Source: Caenorhabditis remanei (Eukaryota > Nematoda > Chromadorea > Rhabditida > Rhabditidae). From it: DNA of 64,000 nucleotides. The DNA is taken from NCBI RefSeq assembly GCF_010183535.1, contig NC_071330.1, positions 682,001-746,000 of the forward strand, given 5' to 3'. Position 1 is the first letter of the stretch, and each line of letters opens with the position of its first letter. The notes beneath the pieces are model-generated. The model did no database searches and had not been told where the DNA came from. It was given only the letters and a program-made list of their open reading frames with translations. The position numbers and the translations under genes were made by a program. Positions 13,001 through 20,499 of this stretch are shown here, in pieces.

Positions 13001-16000
13001 CGATGGTACACACACCTTTGTAGCTTTTTACGGGCATTTTTCGACTCGATTACTTGCTTTTTTCGGGTTTTTCTGGAGAATTTGGACATCTGGATTTGAT
13101 GACAGACAGACAGAAGGAGAGACTAGCAGACAGACATTTGGAAATCCAGACATCCGAACAGACTAACAGATTAACTAGAGAAAAGGAGATCTGAGTTTTA
13201 GCTGAAATGTATCGGAAATTGTATTTTTGACGCTGTTTTTTTTTGGCTGAAAATCAAAATTTTTGTAAAATTTGCAGGAGGAAGCTCAAATTTTGACGGA
13301 AAATTGATGTTTTGAGTCAAAAATTAGCCTTTTTTGATAGTAAACGGGGTTTTAAAGGCAAAATTCTCCGCTATTTTCCAATTTCCGCATTATTAGTAAA
13401 TTTTTAGATTTTAGTAGACATCTAGACACACAGACACACAAATAGATAACCGATAGATAGCGGAGAGAGATTAACAGGCGCCTGGACATCCGGACAAACC
13501 GACAGACAGACAAAAATTTTCTGCAATTTTGACTTTTTTTACTCCCGGACGCTTTGAAAATGAGGTTTCAAAACGTTCCGAAGTCAAAAGTTAAGATATT
13601 GAGACATCCGGACATTAAGACACACAGACAGGCAAAAATATAAAAAATTCCAAAAAAAAATTCAAAAACTTACTACATTTATGTCTCGGGAAAACGTGTT
13701 TGGTGACATGACCACTATTTTTTGTCTCTAATTTCCTTCTTACTGCAATGTCCGATTTATTTCTGTTTTCAGTTTTTTCAATGTCTCAATATATCTAAAA
13801 CCTCACTTTTTTACACCAAGAGCAGCAGACTGTTGTCATGTTCACCAAATCACCTCTCTCCCAACTTTTCATAGTTTCTCAGCCAATTTTCTGAATACTA
13901 GGATTACTGTAGTTGTTTTTTAGCTGAAATTTCTAGCAAAATTAGTTACAAAAACCAACAAAAAATGCAGATTCGAAGCGCCGGTGGCGGCAATCGTCAA
14001 TGCATCGACTACAATACGAGCAACAAAAAGTCGTTTGGCATGTATCAATGTCATAGTCAGGGTGGAAATCAGGTTTGGAAAAAAAAGTAGTCAAAAATGG
14101 GAGAAAAAAGCGAAAAATTGGCTGAAAATTGAACAAAATTCACTAAGCCATACCCCTAAATAGGTCACGCCCAGTTTTTAAGCAATAAAAACACAAAAAT
14201 TGCATAAAGGGAGCGGAGTCTCGAAGCTCCGCCCACATTTAGGCCACTCCCACTTTTGCAAAATTGCCGCATGATCCTGCTGGGATAAACCGTGCGACAA
14301 TATTGCAAAAAGAAGTGTGACCTATATGTGGGCGGAGTCTCGACATTCGAAAATCTGTAAGATTTTTGAATATAGATTTGGCCACGCCCCCTTTTGCAAA
14401 AATGTCGCATAGTTTCGCCGTTTAACAGCAGAAAGTATTGTTTTCGAGTATTTCGAAAAGGGCGTGACACTAAACTGTGGATTTTTTTTTTTCGAAAAAA
14501 AAGTGAAAATCTTGCTCCGATGCTCGCCGTCTTCTTCTTGCTCGGTAAGTTTTAATCCGCACGATTTCAGAGTTTCAAGAATCGACGCGACAAATCAATC
14601 AAGTCCCAGCGCGATTTCAGATCCCCTCTCCTGGGCGTCACACCCACCTAATCCGTCCCTCTTTTCAGTACTGGATGTTATCGAAAGACGGCGAAATTCG
14701 ACGAGACGAATCGTGTGTCGACTATGCTGGAACTGATGTGATGGTATTCCCGTGTCACGGAATGAAGGGAAATCAAGAGTGGAGATATAATCATGATGTG
14801 AGTTGAGCTACAAAGCGCTGCGTTGTGAGGAGGCTCTCGCTGTGAGCATACTTCCGGGTTTCAGTACAAAAATGGGATTTTTTGCAAAAAAGTCGAATTT
14901 GCGACAACGTTTTCGAATTTCCATTAAAAGTTGAATGTGTTTTTGATGAAAATGTCAAAAAATGCACATTTTTTAAATCGAGATTTCGCAAGTATGAATG
15001 TGAGGACTATGAATCTCACATTCAGATATGAATGCCGCTAAAAATTGAAACTATGGAATTGCTGGAATATACTTCGCCAGAACCGCTAACTCTTCAGGAA
15101 TTCGGGGATTTGGGAAAATGTTCCAAATTTTTAGAATGCGAAATATGTAGAAAAATGAGGATACTCCAATGAGAATACTCAAAAAACCCCCTAAAGGTGA
15201 ATTTTCAAAAATGCTCAAAATTCCAAAGTATTCAGTGCAGGCCGAACTTTTTCATGTGTTTTTATTCCATTAGAAGTTCTTCCCCGTCCGGAACGGAAGG
15301 GGAACTTTCCGTGGCCTAGAAACCATACTTGCAATCCGGGCCGATCCGGGCCGACAGTTTTTATTAAATAACTTTCTTTAAACAAATCGTATCGGGTTGA
15401 ATAATAGCCCAAATGATAGATATTTGGACCTGTCATCAGACGAAATCAAAACAAACTTCGCAAAAAACCCACAGAGGCCCCGGGCCGGCTAAAACTACTG
15501 TCGGCCCGGCCCGGACACTTTTGCCCGGCCCGGGGCTCATGTGGGTTTTCTGCAAAGTTTGTTTTGATTTCGTCTGATGACAGGTCTAAATATCTATCAT
15601 TTGAGCTATTATTCAACCCGATACGATTTGTTTAAAGAAAGTTATTTAATAAAAACTGTCGGCCCGGATCGGCCCGGATTGCAAGTATGCTAGAAACCCA
15701 AAAACAAAAAATTCGGCCAGCACTGAATACTTTGGAATTTTGAGCATTTTCGGGCTGAATCCCATATTTATCTACACATTTTGAAACATTTTCTCGAAAT
15801 CCCTCTTTAAACTATAACTCTCTTTCTCCCTATTCCAGACGGGTCGCCTCCAACACGCCGTCTCGCAAAAGTGTCTCGGAATGACAAAAGACGGAGCGAA
15901 GCTGGAAATGGTGGCATGTCAATACGATGATCCTTATCAACACTGGAAATTCAAAGAGTTCAATGAAGCGAAGGCGATCGAGCATGGCGTGAAGCCGCCT

Positions 16001-16006
16001 AGTTAA
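4085..16006 (+). CDS. gly-5: Polypeptide N-acetylgalactosaminyltransferase GLY-5 (complete, alternatively spliced)
   Basis: Starts mucin-type O-glycosylation by moving GalNAc from UDP-GalNAc to Ser/Thr of proteins in the Golgi. Coding exons: 4085-4192, 4257-4529, 5497-5615, 6231-6565, 8028-8359, 8955-9140, 9545-9673, one of 12600-12710 / 12752-12856 / 13971-14072, 14669-14797, 15839-16006. All joins have GT/AG ends and keep frame, giving 629 residues with the first alternative exon (627 and 626 with the others). Residues about 8-30 form a type II membrane anchor, followed by a Pro/charged stem. The GT-A catalytic domain has DSH at 271-273 (metal/UDP site), the Gal/GalNAc-T motif [12 protein letters not shown] at 377-388, and [10 protein letters not shown] with His407 as likely third metal ligand. 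A C-terminal ricin-type lectin domain has three repeats (CLD; CVD with [14 protein letters not shown] with [10 protein letters not shown]). The Met at 4085 is preferred over the upstream in-frame ATG at 4037 because a TTTTCAG acceptor lies between them. Family identity is secure; the gly-5 name rests on the three-way exon choice known for C. elegans GLY-5a/b/c. Confidence 0.93.
4590..5380. repeat. Tandem repeat of about 175 bp built on GGACATCTGGACACACAGACA-type motifs (gly-5 intron 2)
   Basis: The motif GGACATCTGGACACACAG plus a linker containing GATTTTCG and GCGAAAAACTCGAA recurs about every 172-180 bases three times, then decays into shorter runs up to 5,360. The same motif appears in short clusters at about 13,080-13,660, 16,600-16,680, 20,655, 21,370-21,640, 21,885, 28,765-28,990, 29,975, 30,080, 30,280, 30,460, 60,320, 60,920 and 61,090. 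It is a dispersed, degenerate satellite-like sequence of this genome. Confidence 0.8.
5630..6215. repeat. Degenerate minisatellite of about 20 bp (gly-5 intron 3)
   Basis: Nearly the whole intron is repeats of GAGCTAAAAATCTCATTTTT with frequent one-base changes and length shifts; more than twenty units can be read. It ends just before the TTTTTGCAG acceptor of exon 4. No other function is visible. Confidence 0.85.
6622..6692 (-). repeat. tRNA-derived repeat, copy 1 (antisense in gly-5 intron 4)
   Basis: On the minus strand the sequence has a tRNA A-box (TGGCCGAGTGGTTAAGG) and a perfect B-box core (GGTTCGAACC). It resembles Ser/Leu-type tRNAs but lacks a long variable arm, and the acceptor stem pairs poorly, so it is not a functional tRNA gene. 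Shared flanking sequence (CTGAATTTTCAAAAATG and GTTTTAGAGGTTTCC on one side) shows it is the head of a longer SINE-like unit. Confidence 0.75.
6937..7004 (-). repeat. tRNA-derived repeat, copy 2 (gly-5 intron 4)
   Basis: Same unit as the copy at 6622-6692, with B-box GGTTCGACCC-like sequence and the A-box region altered to ATAGCCGAGTGGTTAAGG. The acceptor-side sequence is changed to TGACCTCGG on the plus strand. The same downstream tail (TTTCAAACCGGTTTTTCAG) follows. Confidence 0.7.
7068..7445. mobile_element. Fold-back element, CTAGGGAAGG family, copy 1
   Basis: A 378-bp non-coding element. The ends CTAGGGAAGG and CCTTCCCTAG begin long arms that include GGACGTGACCTATATCA and its complement, meeting near 7,250. 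It is flanked by TAA on both sides, a 3-bp target duplication as made by PIF/Harbinger-type transposases. It has no transposase and so would depend on one elsewhere. Confidence 0.82.
7753..7819 (-). repeat. tRNA-derived repeat, copy 3, degraded (gly-5 intron 4)
   Basis: The B-box region and the GTGGTGTCTACCTTAACCAC segment are kept, but the A-box side is damaged (ACTGGGTCCC on the plus strand instead of ACTCGGCCAC). It lies about 210 bp upstream of exon 5. Confidence 0.65.
8410..8483 (-). repeat. tRNA-derived repeat, copy 4 (gly-5 intron 5)
   Basis: Contains ACCACTCGGTCACCACTGA and GGGGATCAAACCCTGG on the plus strand, the complements of the A-box and B-box regions. The flank after it matches the flank of copy 5 closely (AAAATGCTCAAAAAC, then GGTTTCAAGAGG). 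Confidence 0.7.
8725..8795 (-). repeat. tRNA-derived repeat, copy 5 (gly-5 intron 5)
   Basis: One of the best-preserved copies: minus-strand TGGCCGAGTGGCTAAGG and GGTTCGATCCC are both intact pol III promoter elements. The upstream flank ATGGATAACACTT is shared with copy 2. All five copies lie antisense to gly-5. Confidence 0.75.
9214..9308. repeat. Small fold-back with CCACGCCCACTTTTGCA ends (gly-5 intron 6)
   Basis: CCACGCCCACTTTTGCAGTTTTGCCGCAT-type sequence returns as ATGCGGCAAACTTGCAAAAAGGGGCGTGG after a 30-base loop. Related sequence occurs at about 14,165-14,470 (two or three units), and inverted at 50,230 and 52,805-52,850. It is a common short non-autonomous repeat type. Confidence 0.65.
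9982..10063. repeat. Short hairpin element with GTTTAAAGGCGCATAG ends
   Basis: About 82 bp: GTTTAAAGGCGCATAG and CTATGCGCCTTTAAAC enclose an inner hairpin of GTAACCCAGGAGTTAC type. It is the size and shape of a miniature inverted-repeat element, in gly-5 intron 7. Confidence 0.7.
10402..10745. mobile_element. Fold-back element, CTAGGGAAGG family, copy 2
   Basis: 344 bp with the same CTAGGGAAGG termini and the same sub-terminal GGAGTTATGG...CCTATATCGATGGAAAGCTGAG sequence as copy 1, in gly-5 intron 7. The flanking triplets are CTA and TGA, so the target duplication is not intact. Arms meet near 10,570. Confidence 0.78.
11001..11434. mobile_element. Fold-back element, CTAGGGAA family, copy 3 (diverged subtype)
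   Basis: 434 bp with ends CTAGGGAATGTTCCAG and CTGGAACATTCCCTAG, flanked by TTA on both sides. The termini match the family in the first eight bases but the interior is different, so this is a distinct subtype. It lies in gly-5 intron 7. Confidence 0.78.
11524..12556. mobile_element. 1,033-bp DNA transposon with 8-bp target duplication beside gly-5 exon 8a
   Basis: Termini ACACAGGTAGT and ACTACCTGTGT are flanked by the exact direct repeat ATCTATCT (11516-11523 and 12557-12564). Sub-terminal regions are rich in GTCCGC/GCGGAC and CGTATATGG motifs and unusually GC-rich for this locus. The interior is AT-rich and has intron-like boundaries (TTTTCAG at about 11,920, a 47-base GTTTGT...TTTCAG, a GTAAGT...TTTTCAG) and an AATAAA near 12,340, but no frame stays open across the joins. 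It may carry a decayed host-derived or transposase gene fragment. The 8-bp duplication fits hAT or related superfamilies. Confidence 0.78.
12600..12710 (+). CDS. gly-5: gly-5 alternative exon 8, version a (lectin alpha repeat)
   Basis: 37 codons in phase 0, starting [13 protein letters not shown] and ending CHGQGGNQ before a GTTAGT donor. It supplies the alpha repeat of the lectin domain, including the CLD motif whose Asp (residue 507) contacts GalNAc in this family. The 3' splice site reads TTTGAAG, weaker than the TTTTCAG-type sites elsewhere in the gene. The right end of a 1,033-bp transposon lies 43 bp upstream, so its branch and polypyrimidine region is short and partly next to transposon sequence. 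It shares the same phase and the ending GGNQ with the two following exons, so the three are most simply mutually exclusive. Confidence 0.85.
12752..12856 (+). CDS. gly-5: gly-5 alternative exon 8, version b (lectin alpha repeat)
   Basis: 35 codons in phase 0: [15 protein letters not shown] through CHEQGGNQ, with a GATTTCAG acceptor and a GTTGGG donor. It carries the same CLD landmark as version a but a more acidic loop (GDEVENK). Only 41 bp separate it from version a, shorter than any other intron in the gene. Such a gap is probably too short to be removed as an intron, which would by itself prevent inclusion of both exons. Confidence 0.88.
13080..13960. other. gly-5 intron between alternative exons 8b and 8c: no gene
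   Basis: AT-rich sequence with clusters of GACAGACAGA and GGACATC motifs at 13,085-13,165, 13,420-13,515 and 13,600-13,635. Otherwise nothing recognised. Confidence 0.6.
13971..14072 (+). CDS. gly-5: gly-5 alternative exon 8, version c (lectin alpha repeat)
   Basis: 34 codons in phase 0: [17 protein letters not shown] through CHSQGGNQ, with an AATGCAG acceptor and a GTTTGG donor. CID replaces CLD, but the sugar-contacting Asp position is kept. It lies 1.1 kb after version b, across an intron of GGACATC-type repeats. In other GalNAc-transferases the alpha repeat guides choice of already glycosylated substrates, so the three versions probably change substrate preference. Confidence 0.88.
15100..15830. 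repeat. Fold-back element of the GGCCTAGAAAC family, split by a nested transposon
   Basis: The outer arms (about 15,100-15,315 and 15,698-15,830) match the element at 2848-3192 in end and loop sequence, for example AATTCCAAAGTATTCAGTGC and its complement. Its loop motif GGCCTAGAAAC is the insertion point of the 366-bp element at 15324-15689, whose 8-bp target duplication is made from the loop sequence itself. Confidence 0.75.
15324..15689. mobile_element. CATACTTGC-TIR fold-back transposon with GGGCCG ends, copy 1 (nested)
   Basis: 366 bp. Ends CATACTTGCAATCC and GGATTGCAAGTATG begin arms of about 150 bases, with GGGCCGATCCGGGCCG near each end and a GGCCCGGCCCGG-rich centre. It is flanked by CTAGAAAC at 15316-15323 and 15690-15697, an exact 8-bp target-site duplication. 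It has no coding capacity. The same terminal design and target length are seen at 54780 and 56848. Confidence 0.88.
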
Positions 16007-16700
16007 TTAATTAATTAATTAAAACATTTTTTCTTTCTGTTCGCATTCTTCCCCATCCATTGCTCCTCTAGTATTGTGTTCTCAATATGGGTATTTTATT
16101 TTCCATTTTTTTTTTGCAGATTTCTATTTATTTATTTGCCCTCGCCCCCACTCCCGTTTAAAATCAATCAATTCAGTTTCCCACCCCTCAAAAGAAGTCA
16201 ATGGCTTTAACTTTTTTCCGTTTTCCTTATCAAAAAATGACCGATTTGCTCCTTCACCCCCAACTCTCTCTCTTAATATGTGATACTTGACAATTCCTAT
16301 GCATTTCTCTTCTTTGAAATTTCACTTGTTTCTTTCTTTTTTGCTGTAACTCCTTCTTGTTTCATTTCACTGGGTATCTTTTTTTCGTCCCCCCTTTCCA
16401 ACACAGACACACACACACCGACTCAACTCCAAACACCTTGTGATATTTATGAATGATTTCTGGTTTTTTTCAATTGTAGAATGTAGCAAATTTTCAGTCT
16501 TGGTGGTATTTGAGATATCCGGATACATAGCTGAACAGGCAGGTATAACACAATAAACCGCTTTCAGGAACGCGAAGGAGGCGCGCCAGTCTAGAAATGA
16601 CGGACATCCGGCTGCTGGAACTTGAGGATACAGTAATCCTGGATTCTGGACAACCGGAAATACGAACAGACAGACAGACAATAATCTATAGTTTTTCTGA

Positions 16701-16765
16701 CTAGGGAAGGATCCTGAGTCGAGATGGAGTTACGGGTCGAGACCTATATGGTTGGAAAGCTTAAG
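16701..16765 (+). mobile_element. Truncated end of a CTAGGGAAGG-family element
   Basis: CTAGGGAAGG followed by GAGATGGAGTTACGGG and CCTATATGGTTGGAAAGCTT matches the left end of copies 1 and 2, then similarity stops. No matching right end is visible, so it is a remnant. Confidence 0.65.
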
Positions 16766-16993
16766 TCAGTGTTCCTTCTTTGATCAGTGGTGTCGGATCA
16801 GTGATGTTGTCTTTTTCTAACAGGGATCTTTGTACACCATCCATTTTTTGTTAAGTGGGTACATACTAGAAGGGGATAGTAATGTTTGTAGCTATAGCCT
16901 TGTAGGAGTTAAAGGAATTTTTTAAAAGCAGCGAAATGCTGTTCCACGTGTCTACCCGTTTTGAGATTTTGGCGGGAGGATTATTATCGAAAT

Positions 16994-17108
16994 AAAAAAG
17001 TTCCGACATTTTTTCCTCGTTGGTGTTTGCGGACTCAAGCCAAAATTATCAAATTTTGGCTTGAGTCCGCAAACACCGAGGGGGAAAAAATGTCGGAACT
17101 TTTTTGTT
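16994..17108. repeat. Near-perfect 115-bp palindrome
   Basis: The segment GCGGACTCAAGCCAAAATT is answered almost at once by AATTTTGGCTTGAGTCCGC, and the arms extend through CCGACATTTTTTCC to the ends. RNA from either strand would form a long hairpin. It probably represents a small fold-back transposon; no target duplication was identified. Confidence 0.75.
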
Positions 17109-17238
17109 GCGACAATATCTGGATTCTTTTTTTTAATTTAGAAATAATATTTCCCTGGATTCCGCTAGGTGCTGCCCCTCATTCTGATTTGCAAACTTGC
17201 AATTGGGCCGAAACGGACCAAGGCCTGATAAGAAAGTT

Positions 17239-17450
17239 TTATGAGCTATAAAATATACTAAAATGTATATCTCGTCGAGTTCTATGCATGTGATCTAATA
17301 CGGAACAGGTGGCCAATTGTTAATGTGTCGCGGACCGGGAAAAAAGACGAAAAACGCGTAAAAGGCTTTTTTTTTAGCTATTTTTTCGTTTTAAGGACAT
17401 ACATCGAGATATACATTTTGGTGTATTTTTCAGCTCATAACATTGCATTT
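17239..17450. mobile_element. Fold-back element with TTATGAGCT and AAAATGTAGAT-type termini
   Basis: 212 bp with ends of TTATGAGCT...ATATACTAAAATGTATATCTC type and their complement ending in CAGCTCATAA. Single-ended relatives occur at 17,719-17,766, 24,553-24,600, 27,891-27,945, 28,229-28,275 and 59,558-59,600, all with the core GAGCTGAAAAATATACTAAAATG or close variants. Several relatives are followed by a GGGCCGG-containing segment. Confidence 0.65.
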
Positions 17451-18382
17451 TAAGTGAGAAGTCCGTTTTGGCCCTATTGACTAGTATGGTTTAATCTGAA
17501 TAATAAAGTTTATCTGGAAAATCACTGTTTTTTATTCTTCGAAAGTATTCATAGACAGTACACAAAATATGACCACAAAATACGAGTTCAATTAGCATCA
17601 TCAGTCGGTTTCAGGATCTGCTTGCAGATTTTTGTGCAGCTAGAATTTAAGGAAACCTGTAAGACATTCATTGGTCTCACGCAGCAATAAACCGTCTTCC
17701 GAGCGTAGGTCACAATTATAGAACTCACCGAGATCTACATTTTGGTATATTTTTCAGCTCATAACTTCGAGTTGAAAGAAGTTTTCAGAGCTATGTCAGT
17801 TTCACTACAAGATCTTTTACTCTCCCTATCTCTTTATTTTATGTCTGCAGAAACAAATAGATAAAAATGAATCAAGTTTGATCTTCTGACCAGAAACACG
17901 AAAATAATTATGAGATTTATTTCTGATTTCTCCATACACGTGTGTGTGTATGAACAATGATAACAATAATAGTCCTTTGATTTTTAGAAGACCATTCATT
18001 CATTCGATAGTCTAGTAGAAAAGAATAGGTCAAGTGACCTTTGAAATACTATTTTTTGAAAAGTAAGATTACAAAATCAAAGAGTCACATGGTTATGTCT
18101 TGTAATATCAAGAAATCAAAGATTATCAATTAGAGAATAGTAATCTAGATTTTGGGTTCTGTCTAGTTTGCTGGTCTTTTTTCAAATCTTAGATGATTGA
18201 AGGACAGCTTGTCGCTGACGGTACAAATATTACGACTACAAAATACCTGTGAACATTGACTTTCTGTATCTTTATAAGTTTAAATATCTTTTTTTCTCAG
18301 AATAGACTACAAAATATGAGTACAAAATACGGGTGCCCTTATCAAAATGCAAAAAATTGAATAAGCTGTCATCTCCAAACCA

Positions 18383-18692
18383 TTAAAACTGCAGCAACGA
18401 CGACTGTCCATTTTCCGATTCAAATAAGCAATCTATCCTGTGATAATACTTTCTAAACCGTTTTTCAGTATTACAGTTATGAACTATTTCGAAATCAATT
18501 TCCATATATCCGTCGCCAAAAGCAGACACGTTGAATTGGTGAGACGCCGTTGAATGAACTATTCCAGTCGTCTCAATTATGTCATCGAAAATGTTAGTTG
18601 GTGCTGAATGCATATCAGCTTGCCTTCGAACAAAAACAAGCTCTATTGACTGGAAATAGATTGAGAGCAACAAGAAGAATGATGAACATCAT
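18383..18692 (-). pseudogene. Secreted transthyretin-like (TTL) family fragment, apparently frameshifted
   Basis: From an ATG at 18692 the minus strand reads MMFIILLVALNLFPVNRACFC, a plausible signal peptide, but stops at 18615. The adjacent frame then continues to 18383 with ADMHSAPTNIF... and ends HNCNTEKRFRKYYHRIDC followed by 15 residues. The spacing of HST...F.V...D..M.I.FEIVHNCN and a final Tyr-rich strand resembles nematode transthyretin-like proteins, which are about 130-150 residues and secreted. The part that would hold the first strands is missing, and the signal peptide and domain are in different frames. It could be a pseudogene, a sequencing slip, or a different secreted family. 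A TATATATAAAG sequence lies about 80 bases upstream of the ATG. Confidence 0.35.
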
Positions 18693-18849
18693 TTTTTGGG
18701 AGCGCAGATTCACGTTTGTGTGGTAACTGGAAAGAGAGAGCCCTGCTTGGGTCACAGTCTTTATATATATGTTGAAACATACCTCTATCAACATGCAAGA
18801 ATTCAATAAAAATCAAAATTACAGAGACCAGCCGTTTCCGTGAGGCGGT

Positions 18850-20480
18850 CAAATGATGATAGGAAAAAAAAGAAATATTAGCATTTTATAAAAATATTAC
18901 ATATGTATATACATAGAGATATAGATAGAAAAGTCAAGTAGAATAGATATACCAATAGACGATAGAGAACATGATAACTAAACTAGAACAAGTAAAGAAT
19001 AACTGTTACATCGATGGCATAGTAGTCCGGAATCAGGATTCCGAAATTCCGGGTTTTTTCGGCATGTCGGTTCCGGATTTGGAAAATTTGATTCCGGTTC
19101 CAGATTCCGTATTCCCAAAAATGTAAAATCTTATTCCGGTTCCGGATTCCGGATTCCGGAAATCGAAATATGTCATTCCGTACAACTATGATCGCTGGTT
19201 TAAATATTAATTAATTAACATATAAACCAACGAAGCATTAAATATATTATCATTAATTACCATCATATAGAATTTATAATATTACCATACACACTACAAA
19301 ATTTAGTTCTACACTAAGAAATTTAGTTCGTTTCATGATCGAGAAGCTTCTTTTCGGCATTGTTCCTGGTCTTTTCCCTACTTTTTATTACCGGCAGTTG
19401 AATGGAAGTGTTAAGATTTTTAATATCAATCTAGCCAACTTTAAAATTAGATTATGGTATCAAAATTAATTGTGACAGGTCGGATATCACGGATTTTGTA
19501 GCTATACTTTATAGTTCATTCCAGAACTGTGCGGAAGTAAAGGCGGAAGTAAGACAGAAGGGAAATTTGTTTTGACAGTATGAAACTGACGACAATAATA
19601 TACAGTTAATTAGTTGTATGGAAGGTATAATTAGGCTCCGAGACATTTCGCCACTAGACGTTTCGCCACCGGACGTTTCGCCACCAAAAAATGGAGAATT
19701 TCCAAAGCTTTATAGGGAAAAAACATACCACAAGTACGCTTTGATGATGTTAATTAAAGTGGTGTACTTTTTTCCTTATAAAGCCTTGGAAATTCTTCAT
19801 TTTTTGGTGGCGAAACGCCCGGTGGCGAAACGTCTAGTGGCGAAATGTCCCGGAGCCCTTAATCCCAACATTTTACTTATCTGGTACAAGTGGACCTGAA
19901 AAAGTCTCCACTTCCGACTTCTGACTTCTGTGTCTCAAATTCAGCTGCATTTTCAGATCCACTGGTACAAGAAAAGCAAAATGTTGGAAAATCTCAAAGT
20001 GGGTCAGTTTTAGAAGTTTTCAAAAAAATCGTCATTTCAGTTCAATCTGCTCATTACTGTACTAATGACGAAAAATACTATATTCTTGACACTAGATCTT
20101 TCATCCGGGGGACAATTTACCCCTCATTATTGAAGGGCGCCTCCCTGGCTGGCAGCGGGTCCCCGAATTTCACTCGGCCTGGTTTGAAAGCCCTACTTGA
20201 CACATCTCGCTGTGTTTTGCCCTCCACTTCCTCTAAAAATCATAATAAATCTTCCACCCCCTCTCCCGTTCACATGCTTCTCTCATGTCGGATCACAGAA
20301 CAAATCGAGAAGCTATGTGTACGCATTATGTACGTGTCGGAAGTCACTTTCTGACCGACCCGGTCTCTGAGAAGACAACAATGAACATTTCTCACCAAAT
20401 TATATATTGGTAGCTGCAGAAGATCCCTAGGAAGATGATGAAATCTGTGAATGTGAAAAGTCGCGTTTCCCCCCGTTGAT
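18850..20480. other. Gene-free region with two simple-repeat elements
   Basis: Nothing coding is supported. Bases 19,020-19,180 hold TTCCGGTTCCGGATTCC-type repeats. Bases 19,634-19,858 hold a fold-back element described separately. A GCCTCCCTGGCTGGCAGCGG stretch near 20,140 stands out in base composition but is in no recognised gene. Confidence 0.5.
19634..19858. mobile_element. Fold-back element with repeated TTTCGCCACC ends
   Basis: About 225 bp. Each end has three spaced copies of a TTTCGCCAC unit (CATTTCGCCACTAGACG, TTTCGCCACCGGACG, TTTCGCCACC), mirrored on the other side as GGTGGCGAAACG. The arms continue through GGAATTTCC-like and ACCACAAGTACGC segments. Outer ends are GGCTCCG and CGGAGCC, with TTA on both outer sides apart from one extra C, suggesting a 3-bp target duplication. 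Confidence 0.72.
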
Positions 20481-20499
20481 TTGTCAGCAATTGTCAGCA

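Larger units (their letters stand above)
16007..18380. other. gly-5 3' flank and gene-free repeat region
   Basis: No gene is supported. The gly-5 stop is followed by TTAATTAATTAATTAA; no close AATAAA is obvious, the first being at 16,552. A near-perfect hairpin lies at 16,994-17,108 (AAAAAAGTTCCGACATTTTTT to its complement, loop about 4 bases). A 212-bp fold-back lies at 17,239-17,450. The remainder is AT-rich with no recognised element. Confidence 0.55.
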
